Source of the DNA: Clostridia bacterium
Lineage (GTDB): Bacteria > Bacillota_A > Clostridia > Oscillospirales > CAG-272
DNA: 62,412 nucleotides
Reading direction: 5' to 3'
NCBI GenBank assembly: GCA_017936125.1
Contig: JAGBGE010000037.1
Span: 1-62,412 of the forward strand
The position numbers and the translations under genes are program-made. Shown in pieces: positions 51,827-60,135 of this stretch (position 1 is the stretch's first letter; each line of letters starts with the position of its first letter). The notes beneath the pieces are model-generated. The model was not told the DNA's origin and did not search any database. It saw nothing but the letters and a program-made list of their open reading frames with translations.

Positions 51827-52615
51827 CTATGCTACTTTAAGAATTAACGTAGGTTCGGCATTTCTAATTACAGCATCTCTAGTCACCGAATATGTGTAAC
51901 CATTTCTAATATATCCTACACATAAATCATTGCTACCAAATTTTTTTATCTGTGTAGTCGAAGATACATAATACGAATCTACATTATATTGGCTATCACA
52001 CCATTCACCAAATGTCATATCGTATTCATAAAAATATGTAACACCATCAATAGTAAATTCAAATAATTCCACTGCACCACAAACCGCACAAGAATGATTT
52101 GTATAAGTATGCTCGGTTATAGTTAATTCGTCTTTTGTCTGATAATCGCATCTAGAACAATATTTATAATTTGCATATCCGGCTTCTGTACATGTAGCAG
52201 CTTTGTCGGGAAGAGTTAATATATCATGACCCAATGCCGGAATAACTTCATCAATAGTAGAGTATTCGCAACGAACGCACTTTTGTCCTGCAATGTAACC
52301 TGCTTCAGTACATGTAGGTTCTTTAGCATCTACATCTTGAAACAAGTGCTCTTGAGGTAAAATTTCTTGCTCTACCACATATGCGCAATTTTCGCATACC
52401 AAAAGACTTTTACCGCCTTCGGTACAGTCTATTAAATAAACAACCGAATCGTAGCTGTGTTCGCAAGAGGTTGCACTTGAATTGTTACTCGAGCCGTTGC
52501 CCAAACTACCGCTTGAACCACTGCTTGAAGAAGAACTGTTAAAAATCGCTATTACTCCAGCAATTACAGCTACAGCCAATAGTATTGTAATTAAAATTTT
52601 TAATTTGTTTTTCAT
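51827..52615 (-). CDS. Membrane-anchored cysteine-rich surface protein, paralogue 1
   Basis: 262 residues: an N-terminal span (residues ~6-25), a Ser/Gly-rich linker (~27-50), then three repeats of a C-x2-C module around CTEAGY and IPALGHD (for example KCVRCEY, YCSRCDY, SCAVCG), and a C-terminal domain with TFGEWCDSQYN. The paired cysteines could bind zinc or form disulfides. The Ser/Gly linker joining an anchor to binding modules recalls filamentous-phage adsorption proteins. It shares the layout of the next two genes upstream. Confidence 0.65.
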   Translation of the reverse strand: MKNKLKILITILLAVAVIAGVIAIFNSSSSSSGSSGSLGNGSSNNSSATSCEHSYDSVVYLIDCTEGGKSLLVCENCAYVVEQEILPQEHLFQDVDAKEPTCTEAGYIAGQKCVRCEYSTIDEVIPALGHDILTLPDKAATCTEAGYANYKYCSRCDYQTKDELTITEHTYTNHSCAVCGAVELFEFTIDGVTYFYEYDMTFGEWCDSQYNVDSYYVSSTTQIKKFGSNDLCVGYIRNGYTYSVTRDAVIRNAEPTLILKVA

Positions 52616-52627
52616 AACAATTACCTT

Positions 52628-53773
52628 TTATAGTGCATTTAATTCATAAGAACTATTCTTAATTATTTCATCGTCAGCATATACAGCAGAACCATCACTA
52701 TAACGAAGTATATCACTATATCCTATACGCAAAGTATTATCCTCTAAGATAACAAAATTATCTCCATTCCAATTACTGTCTGGATTATAATCACTTCTAA
52801 TCCACGTACGCCATGTCATACCCAAAGGTGCGCTTAATTCTTTGTTATTTTTACCAGCAATCAAAATAGAAAATTTTATTAGAATACTACCATATGTATA
52901 ATTTTTGCCATGTATAATTTTTTCATCAACTGATACAAATTCGCCTGTATCAGGATCAAAAACACCGTTCAAATCATCAGTTGATAATGAAATATAATTA
53001 TTAACTTGAACATATCCTGCAGTGTTAAAAGAAGAAGTCAACCATGCTCGCCAAGTAATATCGCCGATTATCGAATAATTTTCATTATCAATACTGAAAG
53101 ATGCAAATAATTCATAATCGCAAAGCTCGCATACGTTTCCTACAAATACATGCTTTGAAGAATCAACAGGAATAACCGTTTCGTTTATGATATTATGGCA
53201 ATATTCGCAAAACTCAAATGATTTTCCTGTTTCTGAGCAAGTAGGTTCATATGCAATTTGTAATATATAATTGTGGCCTGTTGCTAGAATTGTTTCGCCG
53301 CCTTCTTGGTAATTGCAATTATTGCACTTCTTCAATGCAGTCTGACCATTAGTCGTACAACTTACTGTAGCTTCTGAAGCTACATACAAATCGTGACCTA
53401 ACGCAGGTATAATTTTAGCGGAATTACCGTAATCACAAACCATGCATTTTTCAAATGCCGTACTTCCATTTTGTGTACACGTAGCAGCAACCGCTTCACC
53501 GGAAATAAGACTATGCTCAGTAGGAGCAATATTCGTTGTCTTTGTATACTTACATTCTTTGCAAGTTTCCGTCTTTGTGCCGCCCTGAGTACAGTCCGTT
53601 AAGACAGTAACAGTTTCAAACGTATGCTTATGCGTTGAACTGTTCGAATTGCTACCCGAATTAGAACCGCTATCTCCGCTGAAAAGTGCTATACAAGCTC
53701 CGATTACTCCTACTATGAGCAATAGAGAGATTATCGATGTTACTAAATTCTGTTTATTCATTTGTATTTTCAT
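52628..53773 (-). CDS. Membrane-anchored cysteine-rich surface protein, paralogue 2
   Basis: 381 residues: anchor (~10-30), Ser/Gly/Asn linker, five cysteine-pair modules with CTQ/CTT/CSE openings and PALGHD spacers, then two copies of a C-terminal module containing TWRAWLTSSFN and TWRTWIRSDYN. The module is present once in paralogue 1, so it has been duplicated here. AAGGAG lies seven bases before ATG 53773. Probably exported and displayed; target unknown. Confidence 0.65.
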   Translation of the reverse strand: MKIQMNKQNLVTSIISLLLIVGVIGACIALFSGDSGSNSGSNSNSSTHKHTFETVTVLTDCTQGGTKTETCKECKYTKTTNIAPTEHSLISGEAVAATCTQNGSTAFEKCMVCDYGNSAKIIPALGHDLYVASEATVSCTTNGQTALKKCNNCNYQEGGETILATGHNYILQIAYEPTCSETGKSFEFCEYCHNIINETVIPVDSSKHVFVGNVCELCDYELFASFSIDNENYSIIGDITWRAWLTSSFNTAGYVQVNNYISLSTDDLNGVFDPDTGEFVSVDEKIIHGKNYTYGSILIKFSILIAGKNNKELSAPLGMTWRTWIRSDYNPDSNWNGDNFVILEDNTLRIGYSDILRYSDGSAVYADDEIIKNSSYELNAL

Positions 53774-53784
53774 TTGTTTTCTCC

Positions 53785-54504
53785 TTATTCTTCAGTTATT
53801 AAATGCATAAAAGCTTCATAAAAATACATAGGCACTTCTTCGTTATCAAAGGAAATAGAACTCTTTTCAACCCAGCCGTCTAATTCATAAACGATATAAT
53901 TTTCAGACAATGGTCCTAAAGTTAAAGAACCGTATTGATAGCTAATAGAATTATAGCTTTTTCCACCATAACTATAATTAACAAATATCGTAGGTATAGA
54001 TGTAGGTACGGGTAAAACTTCCTTAAATTCAAAAGTACCGTTTAGTACTATGGTTTGAGGTGTACCGCAAGAAACGCATATGTAATCAGAGTTATATTCA
54101 TGGCCTATTGCTTCAACCGAAGTAACCTTTTCATAATCACACCGTGCGCAGCGTTCATATAAATTACCGTTTTCGGTGCAAGTAGCGGTGTTTTCGCTAA
54201 TAATATCATGACCTAAAGCGTCGATATCCTCGCCTTTGGTTGTATAATTGCACTTCAAGCAATATTGGTATGCCGCGTAGCCGCTTTCAGTACACGTCGG
54301 CAAAAGCTTTGATACCGTCTTGAGCATATGCGTATGACTCGCACCGTCACTTGACGTGTCCGAATCGTCGACAATCTCGCTGTCCGAGCTTGAATTCGTT
54401 CCGCCTGAGCTCGAATTATTGCTAAATATAGCGATACAACCACCTATCATACCTATGATAAGCAGAACGCATATTATCGGCGTTATGTAATCTTGTTTTT
54501 CCAT
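53785..54504 (-). CDS. Membrane-anchored cysteine-rich surface protein, paralogue 3
   Basis: 239 residues: anchor (~8-27), a Ser/Asp linker of ~30 residues, three cysteine modules (YCLKCNY, RCARCDY, CVSCG) with an ALGHDI spacer, then a different C-terminal domain rich in Tyr and Ser (FVNYSYGGKSYNSISYQYG) and an acidic end. AGGAG sits six bases before ATG 54504. Its start is 75 bases from the divergent nuclease-like gene. Confidence 0.65.
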   Translation of the reverse strand: MEKQDYITPIICVLLIIGMIGGCIAIFSNNSSSGGTNSSSDSEIVDDSDTSSDGASHTHMLKTVSKLLPTCTESGYAAYQYCLKCNYTTKGEDIDALGHDIISENTATCTENGNLYERCARCDYEKVTSVEAIGHEYNSDYICVSCGTPQTIVLNGTFEFKEVLPVPTSIPTIFVNYSYGGKSYNSISYQYGSLTLGPLSENYIVYELDGWVEKSSISFDNEEVPMYFYEAFMHLITEE

Positions 54505-54519
54505 TTTTTCTCCTGTCTG

Positions 54520-54548
54520 TTGACTTTATTTTTATTTTATGTTACAAT
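54520..54548 (+). promoter_or_regulatory. Promoter of the nuclease-like gene
   Basis: TTGACT, 17 bp, TACAAT, 31 bases before the start codon at 54580. This promoter faces opposite to the surrounding module. Confidence 0.85.
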
Positions 54549-54579
54549 TCTCTTATCTCAATGCGATAGGAGAATTGAT

Positions 54580-55362
54580 ATGAGTAACGATAATTTAATT
54601 TGTCCAATTTGCGGTGAACCGACCTTTTTGGTGTACGGCAAATATCCAAGAAAAGACGGACTTTGTAAAAATTGTAGCCAGAGACTTTTCAATGAAGAAA
54701 TCAAACAATGCGAATATTGCGGCAAATGGCACAAAGCTAACAAGCCCTGCGAATGCAAGACAACTGATAAACCAGTTGAAAAAGAATCAATAAAAGAAAA
54801 AGCAAACAAGGTTATTATTGTTAATGAAAACAATAAATCAAGATGTATAACTTGTGGCAAAAAAATAGACGGACTTCTATTTTGCACAGAATGCTACCGC
54901 AAATATAATAAAAAAGAATTACTCTTCAAAATTACAGGTTGTTCTGCTGTGGAACTTCTTGACGAAGATTACGAAGGCAGATATACCTGTAAAGATGGAC
55001 ATGTAGTAAAAAGTAAATCCGAAAGAGATATAGACAATTATCTATTCGAAAACGATATCCCACACGCTTATGAGAAACCATTGCCGTATGGAAAAAGCGA
55101 AAAAGAAGTTTTACACCCGGATTTCTATTTACCGCACTATTTAGGCAAAGGTAAACATGTCTATATAGAGCATTGGGGATACAACGAAAACAATCTTCAC
55201 TACGCAAAAACAAAAAAATTCAAAATGCCTATATATGAAACATTAGGCATAACTTTAATTTGTACATACGAAAAAACAGATGCAGGTAATATAGACGCAA
55301 TTCTCGAAAGAAAATTGAATAAACAATTTATTGAAGAATGCAAAATTAATTTTGAAGAATAA
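54580..55362 (+). CDS. Zinc-ribbon protein with PD-(D/E)XK-like nuclease domain
   Basis: 260 residues. The first ~115 contain three cysteine-pair clusters (CPICGE, LCKNCSQR, CEYCGKWH and later CITCGKK, FCTECYRK), i.e. zinc ribbons. Residues ~150-245 resemble the nuclease tail found on some UvrD-type helicases: SKSERDIDNYLFENDIPH (Glu), HPDFYLPHY (Asp), and YIEHWGY, where EXH replaces the usual EXK. ATG 54580 with AGGAGA upstream replaces an in-frame start at 54493. It is the only plus-strand gene in the module, with its own promoter and terminator, so it looks like an accessory cargo gene, possibly for defence or superinfection exclusion. Confidence 0.65.
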   Translation: MSNDNLICPICGEPTFLVYGKYPRKDGLCKNCSQRLFNEEIKQCEYCGKWHKANKPCECKTTDKPVEKESIKEKANKVIIVNENNKSRCITCGKKIDGLLFCTECYRKYNKKELLFKITGCSAVELLDEDYEGRYTCKDGHVVKSKSERDIDNYLFENDIPHAYEKPLPYGKSEKEVLHPDFYLPHYLGKGKHVYIEHWGYNENNLHYAKTKKFKMPIYETLGITLICTYEKTDAGNIDAILERKLNKQFIEECKINFEE

Positions 55363-55368
55363 TTCTAA

Positions 55369-55403
55369 AAGGCTCGCTCGCAAAGAGCGAGCCTTGTTTT
55401 TTT
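55369..55403. terminator. Terminator between nuclease-like gene and small basic gene
   Basis: AAGGCTCGCTC pairs with GAGCGAGCCTT around GCAAA, followed by GTTTTTTT. It sits at the end of the convergent 80-residue gene and can serve both. Confidence 0.9.
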
Positions 55404-55644
55404 ACCACCAAATTTTACGGCTTCCGTAATTATCAGGTTTTCCTTTCAACTTATTTATCAAGTCACGATTCGCTTTTGTATTAGGAATGTACCTGCTAAC
55501 GACTTTACCATTTTTATTTTCTGCCTGATATGAAATACTTTTTGCCTTTGGTGAAGCCAAAGAAAAAGTAGTATATCTGTTTTTTTCTATAACCGAGCTT
55601 GGACGAGATACAATGCTCCTCGTATTACTTTTCTTAAATGCCAT
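55402..55644 (-). CDS. Unknown small basic protein
   Basis: 80 residues, basic (MAFKKSNTRSIVSRPSSV at the N-terminus, GSRKIWW at the C-terminus), with no membrane span. It lies 46 bases downstream of the large anchored surface protein. Its compact, basic character would suit a DNA-binding or virion protein. No family recognised. Confidence 0.6.
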   Translation of the reverse strand: MAFKKSNTRSIVSRPSSVIEKNRYTTFSLASPKAKSISYQAENKNGKVVSRYIPNTKANRDLINKLKGKPDNYGSRKIWW

Positions 55645-55689
55645 TTTTAAATTCCTTTCCGCCCATTAAGCCGGGCAAGGCTTATTTTT

Positions 55690-57102
55690 CTATTTATTTT
55701 GTTTGAACAATGATACTATAAATTCAAACGGTGCAGATATTATCGTGATAATACACCGACCTATGAATTTTATGCCTGTCCAAATTATCTTGAAAAATGC
55801 AGAAAGAGGCCCGGTGAATATAGACAATAATAGCAAAAGAATTATTATTCCTAGCACCATCATTATCTTTTCCCACCATTCGCCGCTTTCCAAATTTTCC
55901 AAAGTATTCTGGATATTATCATCTACGCCTATGTTATAATCGGGATTACCATCATCAGAAACAATATCGCTGACTACGCCTAAATTGTATGTTCCTGTTT
56001 CCGTTGCAAAATGCAACCTAAGTATTGATACACCGGTTACTCGTTCAGAGAAAAACGTCGTTGCACCCGTAGCACCCGAAACAACACTATAATCAGTTTC
56101 CAAAAACAAAAATACGAATTCTGCCGTATCTATACTGTCTCCGTCATATACGATTTTCTCATTTTCAGAATCATCAAGCATTGATTTGAACTCAGATATG
56201 GTTTGAATTCTGTCCCATTCATAAGAATGACCGAGAATACCACCGCTTCCGTTATTTCCTTTTTCCCAATCGTAAATATCGACAGTTATAGTACGCTCAT
56301 TTTTTGTAGTAGGCTCTCCGGTTAAACCCGGCCCTTCGCTATATGAATAATTGCATATATCATATTTAATAGTTGCGTCGTATATATCAGTTACATCGTA
56401 ATCAGGAATCTTAAAGGCTACAAAATGAGAATCACAATACTCTTGTTTAAGAAGGAAACCGTCGCTATATCGAACAATACCGGTAGATACGATATCCACA
56501 TCAACAACGTCTATGTCAGCAGCTTCGTATTTAAGGGAACCGTTATAATAATAAGCGGCTACAAATTTTCCAACCTTGAAACCTTTATATCCAGTTACAT
56601 CGTCGGTCCCAGCTTCGTGTACATCGCCGAGATCTTCATTAAAATCACGATAAATTGCAGCGATGTTATAATAACGATACAAATCTTTCGAAACTGTGAA
56701 ATCATTAACAACGTATTTATCTATCGTTCCATAGCTGCTTAGCCATTTTAATGTGTATAATTGATAATTCTGCTCGAGATCCTCGTAGTGCTTGGTTGAC
56801 ATATTAATATGCGTTGCTTTTAAGTCAACAGAATAATCGCTAGGTTGATAAACGTACACAAAAAGCTCGCCATTCTCACCCTCGGCTACCTGTATTACTT
56901 GCAGAGAGTAATCGTTTTCTATTGCCGGGTAGTCGCTAGGGTTGAAATCTTTATCTTTATTTAAGTCGTCTAGCACGTTTGAATAGGTGCTCGTTGCCGC
57001 CGATGCCTTTATTGAAAAGAGGGAGAGCATCGACTCTCCCCCTATCGTAAGGACTAAAGCGAGACAGAGCACAAACGTTGCTATTCGCTTATATTTTGTC
57101 AT
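55690..57102 (-). CDS. Exported protein with signal peptide and C-terminal membrane anchor (adsorption-protein-like)
   Basis: 470 residues. A signal peptide (residues ~1-37, cleavage likely after KASAA) precedes a ~360-residue exported domain with many Asp and Tyr. Hydrophobic segments at ~405-425 and ~430-465 anchor the end, which finishes SLFKQNK. Signal peptide, large ectodomain and C-terminal anchor match the layout of the filamentous-phage pIII attachment protein. No sequence family recognised. The start codon overlaps the stop of the upstream gene (TAATG). Confidence 0.65.
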   Translation of the reverse strand: MTKYKRIATFVLCLALVLTIGGESMLSLFSIKASAATSTYSNVLDDLNKDKDFNPSDYPAIENDYSLQVIQVAEGENGELFVYVYQPSDYSVDLKATHINMSTKHYEDLEQNYQLYTLKWLSSYGTIDKYVVNDFTVSKDLYRYYNIAAIYRDFNEDLGDVHEAGTDDVTGYKGFKVGKFVAAYYYNGSLKYEAADIDVVDVDIVSTGIVRYSDGFLLKQEYCDSHFVAFKIPDYDVTDIYDATIKYDICNYSYSEGPGLTGEPTTKNERTITVDIYDWEKGNNGSGGILGHSYEWDRIQTISEFKSMLDDSENEKIVYDGDSIDTAEFVFLFLETDYSVVSGATGATTFFSERVTGVSILRLHFATETGTYNLGVVSDIVSDDGNPDYNIGVDDNIQNTLENLESGEWWEKIMMVLGIIILLLLLSIFTGPLSAFFKIIWTGIKFIGRCIITIISAPFEFIVSLFKQNK

Positions 57103-57953
57103 TACTTATCGTAACCGAAGATGTAGCACTCTGCATTTGCAGGCATCTTCACGAGAAGGTTATAACCGTCCTCAACACTCTTAAGATTGATCTCGAGCTT
57201 TACCCACTCGCCAGCCGCAAGGTCTGCCATATTCTTTTCAACCTTACGCACAAGCTTGTTTTCTGATGTAAGAACTACTGCTGCCGAATACTCGTCGCTT
57301 TCCTCGGTTACACGAAGATAAACGTCGTAATTCTTATAAGCTACGGGAATAAATTCTGTAAGCTTCTCGCCCGCAGACTCTGTAATAGTTACAGTCTTAC
57401 CGTCCTCGCCATATGTAAAGGTAGAGCCAGTTACAACGTTCTCGGAATTGTAAAGATTTCCGGTTTCGTACTTATCTTCCTGATTCTTGTTTACGGTGAT
57501 CTTAAGGTCATTTGCAATACCACGTACTTCCCAGAATCTAATCTTGAAATCATCAAGATCTACGTCATCAGGAATTTCGGGATGAATTACAATACGGGCA
57601 AGACAAGCGAGGGGATAATCTTCGTCATATACTCCGGTAAGACCGAGCTTAGATTCAATAAATCTCTCGTCATGATCGTAGTAGTATACGTCGTAAGTGA
57701 TGTTGCTATCAAAATTCTGTTCTACGCGAAGACCTACACACTCAAATGCTTCTTTTGTGTACAGTGTCTTTTCGCTCTTTACGTATTCGCCCTTCTCGTC
57801 AAGAGAACCTACCGAGAATACGCCGGGGGAAATGGTCTTTGTATCGTTATTGAAAATAGTCACAACACCTGCTACTGCACCGACAATAACGCCGCATGTA
57901 AGTATTGCTGCTACAAGCCCCTTCCAATTAAACTTTCTGAAAAACTTTTTCAT
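57102..57953 (-). CDS. Membrane-anchored extracytoplasmic protein
   Basis: 283 residues: basic start (MKKFFRKFNWKG), a single span (~12-33), then a soluble, beta-rich, acidic domain ending NAECYIFGYDK. The pattern is type II membrane anchoring. Function unknown; it precedes and overlaps the gene of the exported, C-terminally anchored protein, so the two may work together at the cell surface or in the virion. Confidence 0.65.
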   Translation of the reverse strand: MKKFFRKFNWKGLVAAILTCGVIVGAVAGVVTIFNNDTKTISPGVFSVGSLDEKGEYVKSEKTLYTKEAFECVGLRVEQNFDSNITYDVYYYDHDERFIESKLGLTGVYDEDYPLACLARIVIHPEIPDDVDLDDFKIRFWEVRGIANDLKITVNKNQEDKYETGNLYNSENVVTGSTFTYGEDGKTVTITESAGEKLTEFIPVAYKNYDVYLRVTEESDEYSAAVVLTSENKLVRKVEKNMADLAAGEWVKLEINLKSVEDGYNLLVKMPANAECYIFGYDK

Positions 57954-58043
57954 TTATTTTTTCCTTTCTGTCCTTATTGCCGGACAAGGCATATTTGTAA
58001 ATTATATATAGAAAAATCGGTACATATCACACTTTAAGGTCTA

Positions 58044-59150
58044 TCACGTGGCTTGTTGTTTACCATATTGAACACCTTTAGACTCCAAATATTCTTCTAA
58101 AGGAATCTCCTCGCAAATATTTGCAAAAGCTTCCTTGAAGTCTGTTTTCTTTTTCTTTGTTTGATCCGTCACGGCAGATATTTCATTCTTGAAATATGTC
58201 GGGAATCCTTTCGGACGTCCTCTGTCATCAAGCTCGTTATATAAAGCGATTTCCGTTTTCGTTATCTCTACGTAAACGGTTATACGTCTATAAAGCTGCT
58301 TTAAGGACTCCGAACCGTTATATTGTAAGTGCCTATACCATTTACACAATGGTGTTGAAGAAGTTATAATTATCAATTCTCCATTAAACACCTTGTTTCC
58401 GTATCTAGCTTTTATACTCGAAGATGTATGATTGTCTATTACCTTTAGAAAATCCTCAAAATGCTCGAATGTTGTATCACGCATATCATCAAAAATCATA
58501 GATTTTTGACCAAGGTAATCTTGCATTAAGTCATTTGAGGAAGAAGAAATGCAACAATCATAACCACGACTAGCCGCGAACTTTTTAGCGTAAGTTGTCT
58601 TTCCTGTACCCGGCTCGCCATATATGAACATTACCTCAATTTCACGGTTCGGCTCTAACGATAGAATTTGACAGTGCAGCTGCCAAAGCTTCTGCAACGT
58701 ACCGAAAGCCGTCTTTTTCTCTGCAACAGGTAAAGTATCTATGTATTTTAATTGCTCTGCATAAGAGTATTTTTTGAAATCTCCGAGAATTTTTGATTTT
58801 TCGATTTCAGCCTCGAAATCGAAATTCGCCACTACTTCTGATGGCGAATACTGATATTTATGTTTTTGGGAAGGTTGTCCGTGAGTAAGATATAAAAGCA
58901 TATCTGTCGCACGGCCTTTTATTCTTTCTATTTGTGATTCCTGAACACCGAACCATTGAGCGACAATTTTGCTATCTACACCGCTTTTGCCAAAATTGAC
59001 GTATATGTGATAGTGCGGAGAAGTATCTTTATCTTTATCGTGAAGAATGTAAGCATACTTTTTGATAGTTTTGTACCTTCGAAGTATATCTCCTATAGGT
59101 TCTTTGAAATATTCCACTCTTGATTCGATTTCATACTGCTTTAACTTCAT
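58044..59150 (-). CDS. Rolling-circle replication initiator: HUH endonuclease plus SF3 helicase
   Basis: 368 residues. The HUH motif SPHYHIYVNF (His46, His48) is followed by the catalytic-tyrosine region MLLYLTHG (Tyr88) with a KHKYQY stretch, as in the Rep_2 (pMV158-like) family. The SF3 helicase follows: Walker A GEPGTGKTTY (178-187), Walker B MIFDDMR (~218), and motif C IIITSSTP. This domain pair is that of bacterial CRESS-type plasmid and phage Reps related to those of eukaryotic ssDNA viruses. ATG 59150 (GGGG upstream) is preferred over a TTG at 59204. Candidate origin repeats lie directly upstream. Confidence 0.88.
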   Translation of the reverse strand: MKLKQYEIESRVEYFKEPIGDILRRYKTIKKYAYILHDKDKDTSPHYHIYVNFGKSGVDSKIVAQWFGVQESQIERIKGRATDMLLYLTHGQPSQKHKYQYSPSEVVANFDFEAEIEKSKILGDFKKYSYAEQLKYIDTLPVAEKKTAFGTLQKLWQLHCQILSLEPNREIEVMFIYGEPGTGKTTYAKKFAASRGYDCCISSSSNDLMQDYLGQKSMIFDDMRDTTFEHFEDFLKVIDNHTSSSIKARYGNKVFNGELIIITSSTPLCKWYRHLQYNGSESLKQLYRRITVYVEITKTEIALYNELDDRGRPKGFPTYFKNEISAVTDQTKKKKTDFKEAFANICEEIPLEEYLESKGVQYGKQQAT

Positions 59151-59214
59151 ATTATTACCCCGTGAAATTAAGTGTTGAACTCGAATTAAGTTATCGCTTG
59201 TCAAAATGAGGAAA

Positions 59215-59405
59215 ACTCACCGGGAAGGTGGAATGCTTCCACCTTTTACCCGGGTTTTTCCACGTTTTGCCTACGGCGCTGGACAAGCCCTCAGCGCCGT
59301 AGGCGTTAGTAAGATATTTAATTATATAAAGATAGACCATTCTCTGAGCTAAAAAACAATGCGTTTTTCACTCGGTTTTTTCCACCTTTTCCACCTTTTG
59401 CCCAA
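59215..59405. other. Candidate replication origin: inverted repeats and CCACCTTTT iterons
   Basis: Immediately upstream of Rep. A nested hairpin GGTGGAA-TGC-TTCCACC lies within CCGGG/CCCGGG (~59220-59253). A perfect 13-bp inverted repeat, GCCTACGGCGCTG with its complement and a 10-base loop, lies at 59269-59304. A CCACCTTTT-type repeat occurs about four times: at ~59239, a variant CCACGTTTT at ~59260, and twice in tandem at ~59382-59399. Such a mix of hairpin and iterons is usual for a double-strand origin. The nick site itself was not identified. Confidence 0.6.
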
Positions 59406-59424
59406 TGTAAGAGCAGTTTAAGAA

Positions 59425-59447
59425 AATGGCAAAAAGTTTTCGCCATT
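59425..59447 (-). terminator. Weak hairpin at end of the zinc-ribbon gene
   Basis: AATGGC pairs with GCCATT, extended by A/T pairs, followed on the minus strand by TTCTT. Confidence 0.5.
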
Positions 59448-59856
59448 AAAATGGAATCTCGTTACCGTCAGAGTCTGTAAAGGTAAGCTCGCCAACCTTT
59501 GTATCTACATTACAAGAAATTCCGCACTCATCACAAACGAGATAATACGCAGAACCGTCCTGATCGTCAACACGCATTACCTTGCTACACTTAGGGCAAG
59601 TAATCTGACGAGGGTTAATGCTCTCAGGTCTCTCCTTTGCAGGAACTTCGGGTAGAAGCTCTGCAACAACGTTGAGGGCTGCTACACGGCCCTGATAGCC
59701 GGGATCCCTGCCGTCGAACTTATCGTTCGGGAAATACTTTACTTCGATAGGTATAAGCTGGTCGTTAAGGCCAAGATAATAATTAGTAAACTGCTTGTCC
59801 TTGCCATCCTTTTCATAAGTACCTGTTCTCTTGAACAATTTGATTTCTACTGTCAT
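59446..59856 (-). CDS. Zinc-ribbon protein next to Rep, candidate ssDNA-binding protein
   Basis: 136 residues. An N-terminal ~75-residue beta-rich part (MTVEIKLFKRTGTYEKDG, YYLGLNDQLIPIEVKYFP) is followed by a zinc ribbon (CPKCSKVMRV, then LVCDECGISC) near residues 90-115 and an acidic tail (FTDSDGNEIPF). An acidic C-terminal tail and small beta-domain are typical of single-stranded DNA-binding proteins, and the place beside Rep fits the role of filamentous-phage pV. That function is inferred from context. Confidence 0.6.
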   Translation of the reverse strand: MTVEIKLFKRTGTYEKDGKDKQFTNYYLGLNDQLIPIEVKYFPNDKFDGRDPGYQGRVAALNVVAELLPEVPAKERPESINPRQITCPKCSKVMRVDDQDGSAYYLVCDECGISCNVDTKVGELTFTDSDGNEIPF

Positions 59857-60000
59857 TTTTCTTTTTTTCCTTTCTTTTATGGCTAATCGCCTTATTTATA
59901 AGCCTATACGGCATTATATTTACCGGGAGAACGACTACTATTAGCGCACGGTGCGCTTTTCGCCGTCGTTCAGGGCAGAAATGCAAAAAAGGAGGACTCT

Positions 60001-60120
60001 ATGAGCAGCCCAACGATGCGACTCTTCTTTTTTCTTCTTACCGCCCACGTGGACGGCAAGAAGAAAAAAAGAAAATGCTATTTGAACAGAGCTTTTCAGG
60101 AGACAACTCTATTCAAATAA
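60001..60120 (+). CDS. Possible 39-residue peptide with strong ribosome binding site
   Basis: AAAAAAGGAGG lies five bases before ATG 60001, and the frame stops at 60118-60120. The peptide has a hydrophobic start (RLFFFLLTAH) and a basic middle (KKKKRK). Almost half its length is encoded by a long inverted repeat, so the frame may be incidental to a structural DNA element. No promoter is evident. Confidence 0.35.
   Translation: MSSPTMRLFFFLLTAHVDGKKKKRKCYLNRAFQETTLFK
60025..60076. repeat. Long near-perfect inverted repeat at the right end of the element
   Basis: TTCTTTTTTCTTCTT-A-CCGCCC pairs with GGACGG-C-AAGAAGAAAAAAAGAA, a stem of over 20 bp centred on CACGTG. One strand is purely pyrimidine-rich. 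It is far longer than a usual terminator and could be a packaging signal, single-strand origin or protein-binding site. Nothing else recognisable lies between 59,870 and 60,000. Confidence 0.75.
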
Positions 60121-60121
60121 C
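60111..60121 (+). repeat. Right 11-bp terminal inverted repeat
   Basis: ATTCAAATAAC, the reverse complement of 44570-44580. It lies 14 bases inside the right direct repeat. Confidence 0.6.
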
Positions 60122-60135
60122 ATTATAAACTTTAT

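Noticed and set aside
59151..59204. TTG start of Rep at 59204
   Set aside because: That TTGACA is more likely a promoter -35 box; ATG 59150 has GGGG upstream and fits Rep family length.
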